DNA of 64,000 bases from an uncultured Bacteroidota bacterium (GCA_902786595.1 CADADB010000002.1:62419-126418), one strand, 5' to 3'; counted from the first letter of the stretch, positions 17,022 through 26,532 are shown. Numbers and translations: made by a program. The notes: generated from the letters alone by a model not told the origin.

Positions 17022-17432
17022 TTATGCTTCTACTTCGGTTTTGGGTTCTTCGTTAACTACTTCTTCAGCAACGGGTTGCTGCTCGGCCTGTTCGGCTTTC
17101 TGTTTGCGGTTGTTGCGTCTCTTCTCTGCGAAAGCGATGGCGTATTTGTCCATCGTCACGGTCAGGAAGCGGATGATACGCTCGTCGCGGCGGAATTGCA
17201 GTTCCAGCTCGCCAACCACGTTACCGTCGGCCTTGAATTCAAATAAATGATAAAATCCGGAGGACTTTTTCTGGATGGGGTATTCCAGCTTGCGCAGGCC
17301 CCAGTTCTCCTGGTGGACGATTTCCGCACCTTGATCGGTGAGAATCTTCTCAAACTTCTGTACCGTTTCCTTCATCTGTTCATCAGACAAAACGGGAGTC
17401 ATAATGAAAACGGTTTCGTAATGATTTGCCAT
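17022..17432 (-). CDS. rpsF: 30S ribosomal protein S6
   Basis: 136 residues from [20 protein letters not shown]. An upstream in-frame extension of 22 codons is rejected because it covers the -7 promoter region. The ferredoxin-like S6 fold is clear ([36 protein letters not shown]), and a charged Glu/Ala tail follows ([20 protein letters not shown]), as in other Bacteroidota. First gene of the operon. Confidence 0.97.
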   Translation of the reverse strand: MANHYETVFIMTPVLSDEQMKETVQKFEKILTDQGAEIVHQENWGLRKLEYPIQKKSSGFYHLFEFKADGNVVGELELQFRRDERIIRFLTVTMDKYAIAFAEKRRNNRKQKAEQAEQQPVAEEVVNEEPKTEVEA

Positions 17433-17473
17433 ACTGTTTTTTAATTTATTATTTGTACTAAAATTTTGGGCGG

Positions 17474-17502
17474 CAAAAATACACTTTTTTCTTTTCACTC
17501 AA
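17474..17502 (-). promoter_or_regulatory. Promoter of the S6 operon
   Basis: The minus strand reads TTG, 18 bases, TATTTTTG (17474-17481). This is near the ideal -33/-7 spacing for Bacteroidales, with the start codon 42 bases on. Confidence 0.65.
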
Positions 17503-17581
17503 GTTGTTGAGTGAGATTTTTTTTCAACCATGAAAAAACAATTATGAATCATACATTTTAAATTGTGAATTGAAAAAATCG

Positions 17582-17589
17582 TATCTTTG
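17582..17589 (+). promoter_or_regulatory. -7 box of gapA
   Basis: TATCTTTG, 36 bases before the gapA start; a TTG lies 16 bases upstream. Confidence 0.6.
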
Positions 17590-17619
17590 CCCGTTTTTTG
17601 AACATCTCAAACTTAATAA

Positions 17620-18636
<1,017 letters not shown>

Positions 18637-18639
<3 letters not shown>

Positions 18640-18693
18640 CTTTTAGCTATTGGCCATTGGCTGTTAGCTAAAAGCCAAAAGCTAACAGCCAAT
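18637..18693. repeat. TAGCT-word repeat and long hairpin after gapA
   Basis: The repeat begins with the gapA stop TAG. ATTGGCTGTTAGCT (18656-18669) and its exact complement (18680-18693) form a 14-bp stem, which may act as a terminator or 3' end protector. Confidence 0.8.
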
Positions 18694-18732
18694 TCATAAA
18701 CTCATATTAATACACCATTAAATTCTTAAAAC

Positions 18733-18891
18733 ATGGAAAAGTACGTATGTGATTTGTGCGGTTACGTGTATGATCCCGAGGTCGGTGATCCCGACAACGG
18801 CATCGCCCCCGGCACCGCCTTTGAAGATCTCCCCTCCAACTGGACCTGCCCGATGTGTGGCGTGGACAAATCCAGTTTTTCGAAACAATAA
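18733..18891 (+). CDS. Rubredoxin
   Basis: 52 residues, full length for the family. The iron site is made of two CxxC pairs: [10 protein letters not shown] (Cys6, Cys9) and [11 protein letters not shown] (Cys39, Cys42). [11 protein letters not shown] and the aromatic residues Tyr4, Tyr11 and Trp37 pack around it. Rubredoxin carries single electrons, often to peroxide and superoxide reductases in anaerobes. It follows gapA but is separated by a strong hairpin. A neighbouring redox partner is not obvious, though hydrogenase maturation genes follow on the opposite strand. Confidence 0.96.
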   Translation: MEKYVCDLCGYVYDPEVGDPDNGIAPGTAFEDLPSNWTCPMCGVDKSSFSKQ

Positions 18892-18913
18892 TTCGGTTTG
18901 CGATATTTGTGAT

Positions 18914-18939
18914 GTAGGGGCGAATCGCATTCGCCCCAC
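18914..18939. repeat. GTAGGGGCGAAT palindrome, copy 1
   Basis: GTAGGGGCGAAT, three bases (CGC), then ATTCGCCCCAC. Second palindrome family; the other copy is at 60494-60521. Confidence 0.8.
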
Positions 18940-18964
18940 ATCAATTGCAAATCCAATAAAAAAC

Positions 18965-19002
18965 CAAGCGACCGTCCCCATAGAGACGACCGCTTTTGTT
19001 TT
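18965..19002 (+). terminator. Possible rubredoxin terminator
   Basis: AAGCG.CCGTC pairs with GACG..CGCTT (9 pairs with a two-base mismatch), then TTTTGTTTTA. Weak stem. Confidence 0.4.
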
Positions 19003-19012
19003 ATAAAAAATT

Positions 19013-19039
19013 GTAGAGACGTTTCGGAAACGTCTCTAC
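19013..19039. repeat. GTAGAGACG palindrome, copy 2
   Basis: Arms GTAGAGACGTTTC and GAAACGTCTCTAC sharing one central base. Intergenic, between rubredoxin and hydG, which converge. Confidence 0.85.
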
Positions 19040-19077
19040 ATCTATAATGTATGGAAAAAACAAAATGTTAAAGATTC

Positions 19078-19104
19078 AAGCCAAAAGCTAACAGCCAAAA
19101 GCTA
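19078..19104. repeat. AGCCAAAAGCTAAC word repeat containing the hydG stop
   Basis: GCCAAAAGCTAACAGCCAAA. On the minus strand the HydG stop TAG (19102-19104) opens the repeat TAGCTTTTGGCTGTTAGC. Confidence 0.75.
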
Positions 19105-20556
19105 GAAATAGAGGTCGCGCTCGCCGGCCTTGATGCGCTCGATTCGCTTCAGCAGCTCGTCATGGAACTTCTCATCCACGTTGACGAGGTTGTTCTCGAT
19201 CACTTTCCAGCCCTTGGCGGCCACCTCAGGCGTGGCGTAATCGACCAAATACTCCGACAGCGTCAGGATGGCGTTGGGCGTGCAGTAGCGTTTGATGAAG
19301 CCGGGTACGCTGAACTCCATGAAGTGCTCGCCGGTGCGGCCCAAACGATAGCAAGCGGTGCAGAAACTCGGGATGAAGTTGTTGTCTAATAGCTCGTCGA
19401 TGATTTCGCCCAGCGAGCGGTCGTCGCCGATCTTGAACTGCTCGCGGTGCAGGTTCTGGTCCTCCTGCTTGTCGCTGTTTTTCTCGGTCTCCTCATGGTG
19501 GTACTTGTAGTCGCCGATTTGCAGGTTGGTGCCGCCGTCGATTTGCGAGATGCCGTACTGGATGGCCTTGGCGCGGAACTCGGAGGTCTCGCGGGCCGTC
19601 AGGATCATACCGGTGTAGGGCACGGCCAGACGGAAGATGGCGATGATCTTCTCGAAGGTGTCGTCATCCACAAAGTACTTGGTGTCGATGTTCAGGCCGG
19701 AAGCGTCCTTGATGCGCGGGAACGAGATGGTGTGCGGTCCCACGTTGAAGCAGGCCTCCAAGTGGTTGGTGTGACGAATCATGGCCAGCACCTCGAAACG
19801 CCAGTCGTAGAGGCCGAAGAGGATGCCGAGACCGTTGTCGTCGATACCGGCTTGTTGGGCACGGTCCATGGAGGTGAGTCGCCACTCGTAGTTGCCCTTG
19901 ATGGTGTTGGCGGGGTGGTACCAGCTGTATGCCTCGGGATGGTAAGTCTCCTGAAAAATCTGGTAAGTGCCTATGCCAGCTTCTTTTACGATGCGGAAAC
20001 CCTCCACATCCAGCGGTGCGGCGTTGATGTTCACGCGGCGGATGGAGCCGTTGCCTTTGTGCACCGAGTAGGCCAGTTTGGTGGTGTGCGCGATGAACTC
20101 AGGAGAGTATTTCGGCGACTCCCCATAGACGAGGATCAAACGCTTCTGACCATCTTCTTCCAACGCTTCGATATTGTGCACGAACTCCTCGTCGGTGAGG
20201 GTGGTGCGCACCTGTTCGCGGTTGGAAGAGCGGAATCCGCAGTATTTGCAGTTGTTCACGCAGTAGTTGCCCACGTAGAGCGGCGCGAACAGCACGATGC
20301 GGTTGCCATAGACGTTGCGTTTCAACGTGCGGGCGCCCTCCTTGATCTCCTCCACCAGCTCGGGGTCGGTGGTGTTGATGAGCACGGCCGTCTCCTCCAT
20401 CGTCAAACGGTTCTTGTTCAACGACTTGGCGATAATCTCGCGCACTCTCTCGGGCGTGCTTTCGGTCTTGTTGATAAAATCCCAGATCTCTTCCGGGTCG
20501 ATAAACGGTTTCCCGATCTCATCGGGAATGCGGCATTTTTCGGGGTTGAATTGCAT
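19102..20556 (-). CDS. hydG: [FeFe] hydrogenase H-cluster maturase HydG (radical SAM)
   Basis: 484 residues. The radical-SAM CX3CX2C is at Cys99, Cys103 and Cys106 (CVNNCKYCGF). The C-terminal auxiliary-cluster motif CX2CX22C (Cys399, Cys402, Cys425) is intact and holds the dangler iron. HydG cleaves tyrosine to make the CO and CN ligands of the H-cluster. TM1266 is encoded 104 bases upstream, the usual neighbour. HydE and HydF are not in the window. A sensory-type hydrogenase, a possible client, is encoded at 44653-46029. Confidence 0.97.
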   Translation of the reverse strand: MQFNPEKCRIPDEIGKPFIDPEEIWDFINKTESTPERVREIIAKSLNKNRLTMEETAVLINTTDPELVEEIKEGARTLKRNVYGNRIVLFAPLYVGNYCVNNCKYCGFRSSNREQVRTTLTDEEFVHNIEALEEDGQKRLILVYGESPKYSPEFIAHTTKLAYSVHKGNGSIRRVNINAAPLDVEGFRIVKEAGIGTYQIFQETYHPEAYSWYHPANTIKGNYEWRLTSMDRAQQAGIDDNGLGILFGLYDWRFEVLAMIRHTNHLEACFNVGPHTISFPRIKDASGLNIDTKYFVDDDTFEKIIAIFRLAVPYTGMILTARETSEFRAKAIQYGISQIDGGTNLQIGDYKYHHEETEKNSDKQEDQNLHREQFKIGDDRSLGEIIDELLDNNFIPSFCTACYRLGRTGEHFMEFSVPGFIKRYCTPNAILTLSEYLVDYATPEVAAKGWKVIENNLVNVDEKFHDELLKRIERIKAGERDLYF

Positions 20557-20636
20557 ATTGATTGTTTTTGTTTGTTTTATTGCTTTGGGACTTGAGACGT
20601 AAGACTTAAGACTTTGGGGTATTCCGATAGTTTTTA

Positions 20637-20663
20637 GTCACACGTCACACGTCTTACGTCTTA
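20637..20663. repeat. GACGTAAGACGT word repeat containing the TM1266 stop
   Basis: Plus-strand CACACGTCTTACGTCTTA. On the minus strand the stop TAA (20661-20663) opens TAAGACGTAAGACGTGTGAC. Related words at 20589-20612 lie in front of hydG. Confidence 0.75.
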
Positions 20664-20909
20664 CGTCATTTTTGTGATTACCGCTTTAGTCATCACATTT
20701 GCGATTTTCCCTAAATTTCCGGAAAGCGAATTGATCTCATCAACTCCGCCTTCGACGATGAGGGAGATGACGGCCACGGGGCGGTCGTGGAAGGGCAGTC
20801 CTTGCCGCGCCAACACGATGCCCGAATGCGCGGAGATGACCTCGTTCACCTGCGCAGCCGCTGCTCTGTCTGACAATAATACCGTAATGGTGCCTATTCG
20901 CTTTTCCAT
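20661..20909 (-). CDS. TM1266-family iron-only hydrogenase system regulator
   Basis: 82 residues. The ACT-like fold signature is present: IGTITVLLSDRAAAAQVNEV, then ISAHSGIVLARQGLP and VAVISLIVEGGVDEINSLSG. Proteins of this family sit beside HydE/F/G in many anaerobes and are proposed to regulate [FeFe] hydrogenase expression; the mechanism is not proven. It is encoded just upstream of hydG on the same strand. Its -7 box is 71 bases before the start. Confidence 0.88.
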   Translation of the reverse strand: MEKRIGTITVLLSDRAAAAQVNEVISAHSGIVLARQGLPFHDRPVAVISLIVEGGVDEINSLSGNLGKIANVMTKAVITKMT

Positions 20910-20979
20910 CAGAACTTCTTTAGGATCAGGTTATTACACTTAAGATGTCACGCGGGAATTGCGTTCCCGAATGAGCGTG

Positions 20980-20987
20980 CAAAAGTA
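20980..20987 (-). promoter_or_regulatory. -7 box of the TM1266-hydG unit
   Basis: CAAAAGTA on the plus strand (TACTTTTG on the minus strand). A divergent TATTTTTG box for the next gene starts at 21001. Confidence 0.5.
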
Positions 20988-21000
20988 TCATTTTTTTGAT

Positions 21001-21008
21001 TATTTTTG
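21001..21008 (+). promoter_or_regulatory. -7 box of the 21048 gene
   Basis: TATTTTTG followed by CGCC, 40 bases before the start. No clear -33 word. Confidence 0.45.
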
Positions 21009-21047
21009 CGCCTTCAAAAAAAATAGCCCTTTTTGGATAATAATTGG

Positions 21048-22181
21048 ATGCAAAAAATTTTGAGATATTATATTTTACTGGTAATCATTGGGTTATGTTT
21101 GTCTCTTTCGGCCCAGAAGAAAGGTGGTCTTTATCGTCAGAAATATGAGGATGCGGAAGTCTTGGTGAATAATGGTCTGTACGATGTTGCCAGATCCTAT
21201 TATGTTGAAGCGTACGAAAATGCCCGTGCCACCCGTCAGCACAAAAATATCCAAAACCAAATCAAACAGAAAATCGTCCTTATGGACTGCTATGCCAGGT
21301 ATGGTCATCTGATGGGGCAGGCACAACAGTTGGAGCAGGGTCAGGATTTTGAAAGCGCATATAAATACTATACCGATGCACTTGATTATGCGGCTTATGA
21401 GGGTCTGAACATTCCCAATAATGACCAGCTTAGGTCGCGCATCCAGGTGGTAGGGGAGACCTCTGAATTGTACAACAATCTTTGTAAGATTGAACGGCTG
21501 AATCAAGAAGGCAGTTATGCGCAGGCGCGAGATCTCTACTTCCAATGGGTGAAACAAGTGGGTGATTTTGATGAGAAGTGGAAAAAACACGAGATTTCAG
21601 AGGATTTTGCGAGGAAAATGGATTCTGTTGCCCATTTTCTGGATAAAGACCGCAACACAATCCTCAGCTATCGTGAAACCTTCCCTGATGAATTCAAGTT
21701 GATGGACAATTTCCTTTATCAGTTGCTGAATCGGAAGGCGCACCAAAGCATTGACCCCATTGAATCGGATATCACCTTTGTTTTCACGTTGGACACGAAT
21801 GGGGTTTTGGAGCAGTCTATTGCGGGAGGTGTGGACGGCGACTTCAATGATGCGATTCTCAAGGACCTGCGATATGATTTGCACATGCGACAACCCTATC
21901 GCTATGGTTTTTCCATGCCGGCCCGCGAGGAAGTGAAGTATCATATTTCATCCACTCCAACTGATATTTGGGTGCAAAAGACAAAAACGGAGATTAAAAT
22001 CAAAGATTCCAAACAAAAGCCCAAGAATTTTAAAGAAATTTGCGGCATGTTGTCCAAAGCTCCTGTTGGAAAGTATTGTTTTCAAATTCGTCGCAACGAT
22101 ATTGAAGGTCAGACCCATACTTCCTTGCGAATCATTCGTGCCAAAGGCGGCAAGGCGAACAAATGGCTGAAAACGCTGTAG
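21048..22181 (+). CDS. Secreted TPR-like protein of unknown function
   Basis: 377 residues from MQKILRYYILLVIIGLCLSL; a TTG five codons earlier is less likely. A signal peptide (cut near SAQKK) is followed by helical repeats resembling TPRs (YEDAEVLVNNGLYDVARSYY, ALDYAAYEGLNIPNND, QEGSYAQARDLYFQWVKQV) up to about residue 190. The C-terminal half is a beta-rich domain (ITFVFTLDTNGVLEQSIAGG, TSLRIIRAKGGKANK). No family recognised. The stop TAG is the first codon of a degraded GTAGAGACG palindrome. Confidence 0.75.
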   Translation: MQKILRYYILLVIIGLCLSLSAQKKGGLYRQKYEDAEVLVNNGLYDVARSYYVEAYENARATRQHKNIQNQIKQKIVLMDCYARYGHLMGQAQQLEQGQDFESAYKYYTDALDYAAYEGLNIPNNDQLRSRIQVVGETSELYNNLCKIERLNQEGSYAQARDLYFQWVKQVGDFDEKWKKHEISEDFARKMDSVAHFLDKDRNTILSYRETFPDEFKLMDNFLYQLLNRKAHQSIDPIESDITFVFTLDTNGVLEQSIAGGVDGDFNDAILKDLRYDLHMRQPYRYGFSMPAREEVKYHISSTPTDIWVQKTKTEIKIKDSKQKPKNFKEICGMLSKAPVGKYCFQIRRNDIEGQTHTSLRIIRAKGGKANKWLKTL

Positions 22182-22205
22182 AGACGCGCCATAACGCCTC
22201 TTTAC
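22178..22205. repeat. GTAGAGACG palindrome, degraded copy
   Basis: GTAGAGACGCGCC, two bases, then imperfectly paired AACGCCTCTTTAC. It begins one base before the stop TAG of the 21048 gene. Confidence 0.6.
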
Positions 22206-22234
22206 ATTAGTAATGCGTCGTTCATACATTCGTA

Positions 22235-22265
22235 TTTGTGCGTTTTTGAAAAATGTGTACCTTTG
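22235..22265 (+). promoter_or_regulatory. Promoter of the GldA-like gene
   Basis: TTTG (22235-22238), 19 bases, TACCTTTG (22258-22265): an exact match to the Bacteroidales -33/-7 pattern. Confidence 0.8.
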
Positions 22266-22289
22266 CGCCTTAATTTGAAGAAAGCGAAC

Positions 22290-23045
22290 ATGTCAATAAT
22301 TGTAAACAACGTTTCTAAGGTTTTCGGGGAGCAATATGCCCTCAACAAGGTCAGTTTTGAAGCCAAAAAAGGCGAGATTGTCGGTTTTTTAGGACCGAAC
22401 GGCGCCGGCAAGACCACTATGATGAAAATCATCACTGGATTGATTCCACCCACCGAAGGCGATGTCTCCGTTTGTGGACTTGACATCTGGAAGGATTCTC
22501 TGAAACTTCGGCAAATCATTGGTTACCTTTCCGAAGCGAATCCGCTCTACTATGATATGTATGTGCGTGAGTTTCTGGAATTTGTGGCCGGTGTTTTCCA
22601 TATCAAGGATAAAAAGAAAAGTGTTGATCATGTTATAGAGCTCACAGGGCTTACCCCTGAGCAGCACAAGAAAATCGGGGCATTGTCGCGCGGTTACAAG
22701 CAGCGTGTAGGCATCGCGCAGGCCCTCATCCACGACCCCGAAGTGCTCATTCTGGACGAGCCGACCACGGGTTTGGATCCGAACCAACTGATTGAAATCC
22801 GGGAACTTATTCGTTCATACGGGAAGAATCGTACGGTGCTGCTCTCCACTCACATCATGCAGGAGGTGCAGGCGATGTGCGACCACGTCATCATCATCAA
22901 CAAAGGAGAACTGGTGGCCGACACCCTGACCAAAGACCTCCATCTCCTGGCCGAAAAGGTCGGACTGAAAACCGCCGAAGACCTCGACGCTCTGGGCATG
23001 GAGCAGCTCTTCCACCGATTGACGATGAATGATGCGATGAAGTGA
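22290..23045 (+). CDS. gldA: ABC transporter ATP-binding protein, GldA-like
   Basis: 251 residues from MSIIVNNVSKVFGEQYALNK. Walker A GPNGAGKT (near 39-46), an ABC signature reading LSRGYKQRVGIAQA, and Walker B VLILDEPTTGLDP are present. RQIIGYLSEANPLYYDMYVR, then EFLEFVAG, matches GldA, the ATPase of the GldAFG complex tied to gliding in Bacteroidota. GldA is usually about 300 residues; the distal part here jumps from DTLTKDLHLLAEKV to a short tail, so a middle segment of the C-terminal domain seems missing. No gldF or gldG is adjacent. The last residues (MNDAMK) are encoded by a GATGA-word repeat. Confidence 0.75.
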   Translation: MSIIVNNVSKVFGEQYALNKVSFEAKKGEIVGFLGPNGAGKTTMMKIITGLIPPTEGDVSVCGLDIWKDSLKLRQIIGYLSEANPLYYDMYVREFLEFVAGVFHIKDKKKSVDHVIELTGLTPEQHKKIGALSRGYKQRVGIAQALIHDPEVLILDEPTTGLDPNQLIEIRELIRSYGKNRTVLLSTHIMQEVQAMCDHVIIINKGELVADTLTKDLHLLAEKVGLKTAEDLDALGMEQLFHRLTMNDAMK

Positions 23046-23098
23046 TGAAACGATGAAGCGATGATACGATGATACGATGAAGCGATGATACGATGAAA
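23026..23098. repeat. GATGAAAC/GATGATAC word repeat containing the gldA stop
   Basis: About eight 8-base units such as GATGAAGC and GATGATAC. The last codons and the stop TGA (23043-23045) of the GldA-like gene lie inside the repeat. Confidence 0.75.
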
Positions 23099-23201
23099 GA
23101 CGTAGAAACCTACGAAGCACCATATATAAAACAGACAAGAGACAAACGAAGAACGGAAAAACGAGTATAAACAAATCAAGCGAAAAACCCCAAGTCCAAA
23201 A

Positions 23202-23296
23202 AGGGCTGAAAGCCCTACCCCTTGTTTACCCAGGGTGAACGCAGTGAACCCTGGGAACGAAGGTGAGCAAAGGTGAACGCAGTGAACCCTGGGAAC
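23202..23296. repeat. Hairpin cluster with a 25-bp direct repeat
   Basis: AGGGCTGAAAGCCCT (23202-23216); arms CCCAGGGT/ACCCTGGG (23229-23255); and an exact 25-base direct repeat beginning GGTGAACGCAGTG at 23234 and again at 23272. It fills the 295-base gap before the next gene; no promoter word is seen there. Confidence 0.75.
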
Positions 23297-23340
23297 AAAA
23301 GCGTCGAGCGCAGCGAGCGTTATGGATAAAAAGAAAAGCA

Positions 23341-24621
23341 ATGAATCAACGAATCACAACCCCATACATCAAAAAAAACGGACGATTGGAGGAGAACTCA
23401 TTTGAGGAGGCATTCCAATATATTGGCCAAAAACTGCAAAATCCGGAATCCAACAGCACGTTGGTGATGAGTTCCGGCAGTTACTCCAATGAAACACTTT
23501 ACCTGTTCCAACGTCTGGCTCGTACAGCTTTGAACACCAATGCGTTGGGTTCGTTTGACTACTACCGTCGCGGCACGGATTTCTTCTCTGACAAAAATGA
23601 CATCCTGCCTTTCGTCGAGATGTTCTCCTCCGATAAATTCTATTGCATTTTCCCAGATGTAGAGACCTCGGAAACATTAAATGCCGTTTTTGAGATCCTG
23701 AAGCATTGTCCCGACACCCCTCGTTATTGGTTTAATAAACCTGATACCCTGAATATTACGGATTATTACGCCTTTTTCCGCAGTGTCAACTATTACCTGA
23801 TACAGCATCATCTGGAGAAGGGAATTTATGTGGATGTGCTGGGTAAGAATTATGGTGCTTATAAGCAGTCGTTGATGGCGGATGATTATGAGGAGTTATT
23901 GCATAAGAATAATCTACAAGATGCTGATATACAATTATTTGTTGAGGATTTAATCACGATTCAGGCTCCCGCGTTTATCGTCTGGGAGCAGTGGTTGACG
24001 GAGCCGGCCTACCACGAATTGGAAAATATGTGCATGTTGCTGGATGTGCAGTCGAAGCCGGCATCGGGTTTCTTGACGATTAAAAGTGAGCTAAACAGCC
24101 AGGGCCTTTTTGACATGGGAATGTTCCCGCATATTGCACCCGGCGGACACAAAATGACGGCACAGCGGCAGGAAAAGATGGTTTCGTTGTGGCAAACCAA
24201 CGTCTGCACGGAGCCTGTGGATGTGGTTGCCACCATCGATGGGTCTGGTTTCCGGAATGTGCTGATATGGAACGCTCTCAATGCGAATGTCTCGCAAGAT
24301 ATTGTCAATCAGATTGATAATTCGGATTTTGCCATGTTGCATACCGCATATTTGCCCGAAAATGCGAATATGTACGATGTGATTCTGCCCGCAAATCTGC
24401 CTGAAGAGATTTCCGGCACTTATACGGACACAGCGAAGGTTCCGCACAATTTTATCACAGAATCTGATAATATTTTGGAATACAATAATTTACAACAGAT
24501 TGTAAAAATTGCCGAACTGTTGGGACACCCATTCCCCTCCAACAAAGATGACATTTTTTTAGAATATATCTCTTTCATGGAGGCGGGTTGTCACAGCAGC
24601 GAACGCCATTTCTTCAAATAA
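23341..24621 (+). CDS. Truncated molybdopterin-oxidoreductase-like protein (NuoG/FdhA related)
   Basis: 426 residues from MNQRITTPYIKKNGRLEENS; an upstream in-frame start lies in a hairpin repeat. The order of segments follows molybdopterin oxidoreductases and NuoG: PYIKKNGRLEENSFEEAFQY, STLVMSSGSYSNETLYLFQR, LIWNALNANVS, then MYDVILPANLPEEISGTYTD. The usual N-terminal [4Fe-4S] or ferredoxin part is absent and the length is about half that of formate dehydrogenase alpha. No CxxC cluster is visible, so it probably lacks iron-sulfur and may not bind the pterin. It lies between the GldA-like gene and grpE and has no redox neighbours within 2 kb. Confidence 0.65.
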   Translation: MNQRITTPYIKKNGRLEENSFEEAFQYIGQKLQNPESNSTLVMSSGSYSNETLYLFQRLARTALNTNALGSFDYYRRGTDFFSDKNDILPFVEMFSSDKFYCIFPDVETSETLNAVFEILKHCPDTPRYWFNKPDTLNITDYYAFFRSVNYYLIQHHLEKGIYVDVLGKNYGAYKQSLMADDYEELLHKNNLQDADIQLFVEDLITIQAPAFIVWEQWLTEPAYHELENMCMLLDVQSKPASGFLTIKSELNSQGLFDMGMFPHIAPGGHKMTAQRQEKMVSLWQTNVCTEPVDVVATIDGSGFRNVLIWNALNANVSQDIVNQIDNSDFAMLHTAYLPENANMYDVILPANLPEEISGTYTDTAKVPHNFITESDNILEYNNLQQIVKIAELLGHPFPSNKDDIFLEYISFMEAGCHSSERHFFK

Positions 24622-24726
24622 TTGAAATTTTGGCAAATTTTTTGCTATACGATTCAGGCGGTTCGAATAAAACGTTCGGCACCGCAGTTTATTTGTGCTT
24701 GTAAGTAATTGAAAATTAAACATATT

Positions 24727-25356
24727 ATGGAAGAAAATCAAGGGAATAAGGATCAAGAACAGAATGTTCAGGAACCTGAAATAAAAGAAGAAGTTCAGGA
24801 AAATACTGACAATTTGACGGATAAAGAGGCAGATACTGACAAAAATAAAAAAAGTTTTTTCACCAAAAAGAAAGACAAAGAAAAACAGAAAATTCAGGAT
24901 TTGGAGAAGGAGATTGAGCAACTGAAAACCGAGAAAGCTGAACTCAACGACCGTTTCCTGCGTCTTTTCTCTGAATTCGACAACTATAAGAAGCGTGTCA
25001 GCAAGGAAAAGTTGGATTTGATTGCCACGGCTTCTGAAAAGGTGCTGGTGAGCCTGCTCCCCGTTGTCGATGATTTTGAGAGAGCCATTGCCGCAAATGA
25101 AAAAGCAGACAACATTGACTCAATCAAAGAAGGTTTTAATTTGATTTACAATAAGTTGCTTCAAATGATGAAGCGTTTTGATGTGGAAGAGATCCAAGCC
25201 AAAGGTGAAGAGTTCAATACGGATTTCCACGAAGCAGTCACCCATTTTCCGGCGCAAAAAGAAGAGGATAAAGGCAAGGTTATCGATGTGACGGAAAAGG
25301 GCTACAAGCTGAAAGATAAAGTTATCCGCTACGCGAAAGTGGTTGTGGGTCAGTAA
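24727..25356 (+). CDS. grpE: Nucleotide exchange factor GrpE
   Basis: 209 residues from MEENQGNKDQEQNVQEPEIK; six extra upstream codons are possible. A long charged, coiled N-terminus (about 1-85) leads into the GrpE core (DRFLRLFSEFDNYKKRVSKE, VLVSLLPVVDDFERAIA, GFNLIYNKLLQMMKRF) and the C-terminal beta wing (GYKLKDKVIRYAKVVVGQ). It releases ADP from DnaK. dnaJ follows 15 bases later; dnaK itself is elsewhere. Confidence 0.96.
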   Translation: MEENQGNKDQEQNVQEPEIKEEVQENTDNLTDKEADTDKNKKSFFTKKKDKEKQKIQDLEKEIEQLKTEKAELNDRFLRLFSEFDNYKKRVSKEKLDLIATASEKVLVSLLPVVDDFERAIAANEKADNIDSIKEGFNLIYNKLLQMMKRFDVEEIQAKGEEFNTDFHEAVTHFPAQKEEDKGKVIDVTEKGYKLKDKVIRYAKVVVGQ

Positions 25357-25371
25357 GAAAGGAGATTCTGA

Positions 25372-26532
25372 ATGGAAAAGAGAGATTACTATGAGGTGCT
25401 GGGTGTTTCAAAAGAAGCTTCAGCAGATGAGATAAAAAAAGCCTACCGAAAGAAGGCGATGCAGTACCACCCTGACCGCAATCCCGGCGATAAGGAAGCC
25501 GAAGAGAAGTTCAAGGAGGCGGCAGAGGCGTATGATGTGCTGAGCAATCCCGACAAGAAGGCGCGTTACGACCAATTCGGTCACGCCGGTATGGGTAATC
25601 AGGCCAGCGACTTCTCCGGCATGAATTTCAACGACATTTTCAGCCATTTTGCCGATATTTTCGGCGGGGGATTCGGTGGTGGATTTAGCGGCTTCAGTGG
25701 TTTTGGCGGCTTCGGCGGTGGCGGTCAGCAACGTCGCGTGCGCAAAGGCGGAGACATCCGCATCAAGGTGAAGCTGAATTTGGAGGAGGTGGCCGCACCC
25801 ATCGAGAAGAAGGTCAAGATCAACAAACAGGTAGTGTGTCCGCATTGTAACGGTACGGGCGCGAAAGATCCGAACAGCGTCACAACTTGTCCCGACTGTC
25901 ACGGCAGCGGCCAGGTGGTGCGCCAGCAACGCAGTATGTTCGGTATCATCCAGCAGGCATCTGTATGTCCGAAGTGCGGCGGCACGGGCGAGGTCATCAA
26001 GGATCCGTGTCCGCACTGCCATGGAAACGGTACGGTGTCGGGCGAGGAAATCATCACGATCAACATCCCTGCCGGTGTCGATAATGGCATGCAGATGACG
26101 GTGCAGCAGAAAGGTCACGCAGCGCAGCGCGGTGGCGTGAACGGCGACCTGCTCGTCGTTTTCGAAGTAGCCGATCATGAGATTTTCGAGCGCGACGGCA
26201 ACAACTTGTACCTCAACTACTACATCAGCATCCCGCAGGCGGCGTTGGGCGCCTCTGTGGAAATTCCCACGCTCACGGGCAAAGCCAAGATCAAGATTGC
26301 CCCGGGCACGCAGAGCGGACAAATCCTGCGTCTGCAAGGCAAGGGACTGCCGCAGGTCAACTCACGCATTGTCGGTGACCTCATTGTCAACGTCAACGTG
26401 TGGACTCCGAAATCCCTCACTCGGGAAGAAAAAGCGATGCTGGAGCAGCTAAGCACACACGAAAATTTTGTGCCGAAACCCGGAAAAAACGACAAGAGCG
26501 TTTTCAACCGAGTACGGCAATTCTTCCAGTAG
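25372..26532 (+). CDS. dnaJ: Chaperone protein DnaJ
   Basis: 386 residues with the full type I layout: J domain ([23 protein letters not shown] in YHPDRNPGD), a Gly/Phe region ([18 protein letters not shown]), four zinc-finger repeats CxxCxGxG ([32 protein letters not shown]) at about 150-225, and the C-terminal substrate-binding domain. It stimulates DnaK. Downstream of grpE in one operon. The stop TAG (26530-26532) is the first arm of a GTAGAGACG palindrome. Confidence 0.97.
   Translation: MEKRDYYEVLGVSKEASADEIKKAYRKKAMQYHPDRNPGDKEAEEKFKEAAEAYDVLSNPDKKARYDQFGHAGMGNQASDFSGMNFNDIFSHFADIFGGGFGGGFSGFSGFGGFGGGGQQRRVRKGGDIRIKVKLNLEEVAAPIEKKVKINKQVVCPHCNGTGAKDPNSVTTCPDCHGSGQVVRQQRSMFGIIQQASVCPKCGGTGEVIKDPCPHCHGNGTVSGEEIITINIPAGVDNGMQMTVQQKGHAAQRGGVNGDLLVVFEVADHEIFERDGNNLYLNYYISIPQAALGASVEIPTLTGKAKIKIAPGTQSGQILRLQGKGLPQVNSRIVGDLIVNVNVWTPKSLTREEKAMLEQLSTHENFVPKPGKNDKSVFNRVRQFFQ

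Noticed and set aside
19447-20595. 382-codon plus-strand frame opposite hydG
   Set aside because: HydG has every expected motif on the minus strand; the opposite frame has no recognisable domain.
23026-23098. Possible CRISPR array
   Set aside because: Units are 8 bases and contiguous; there are no 20-40 base spacers and no cas genes. The same holds for the other word repeats.
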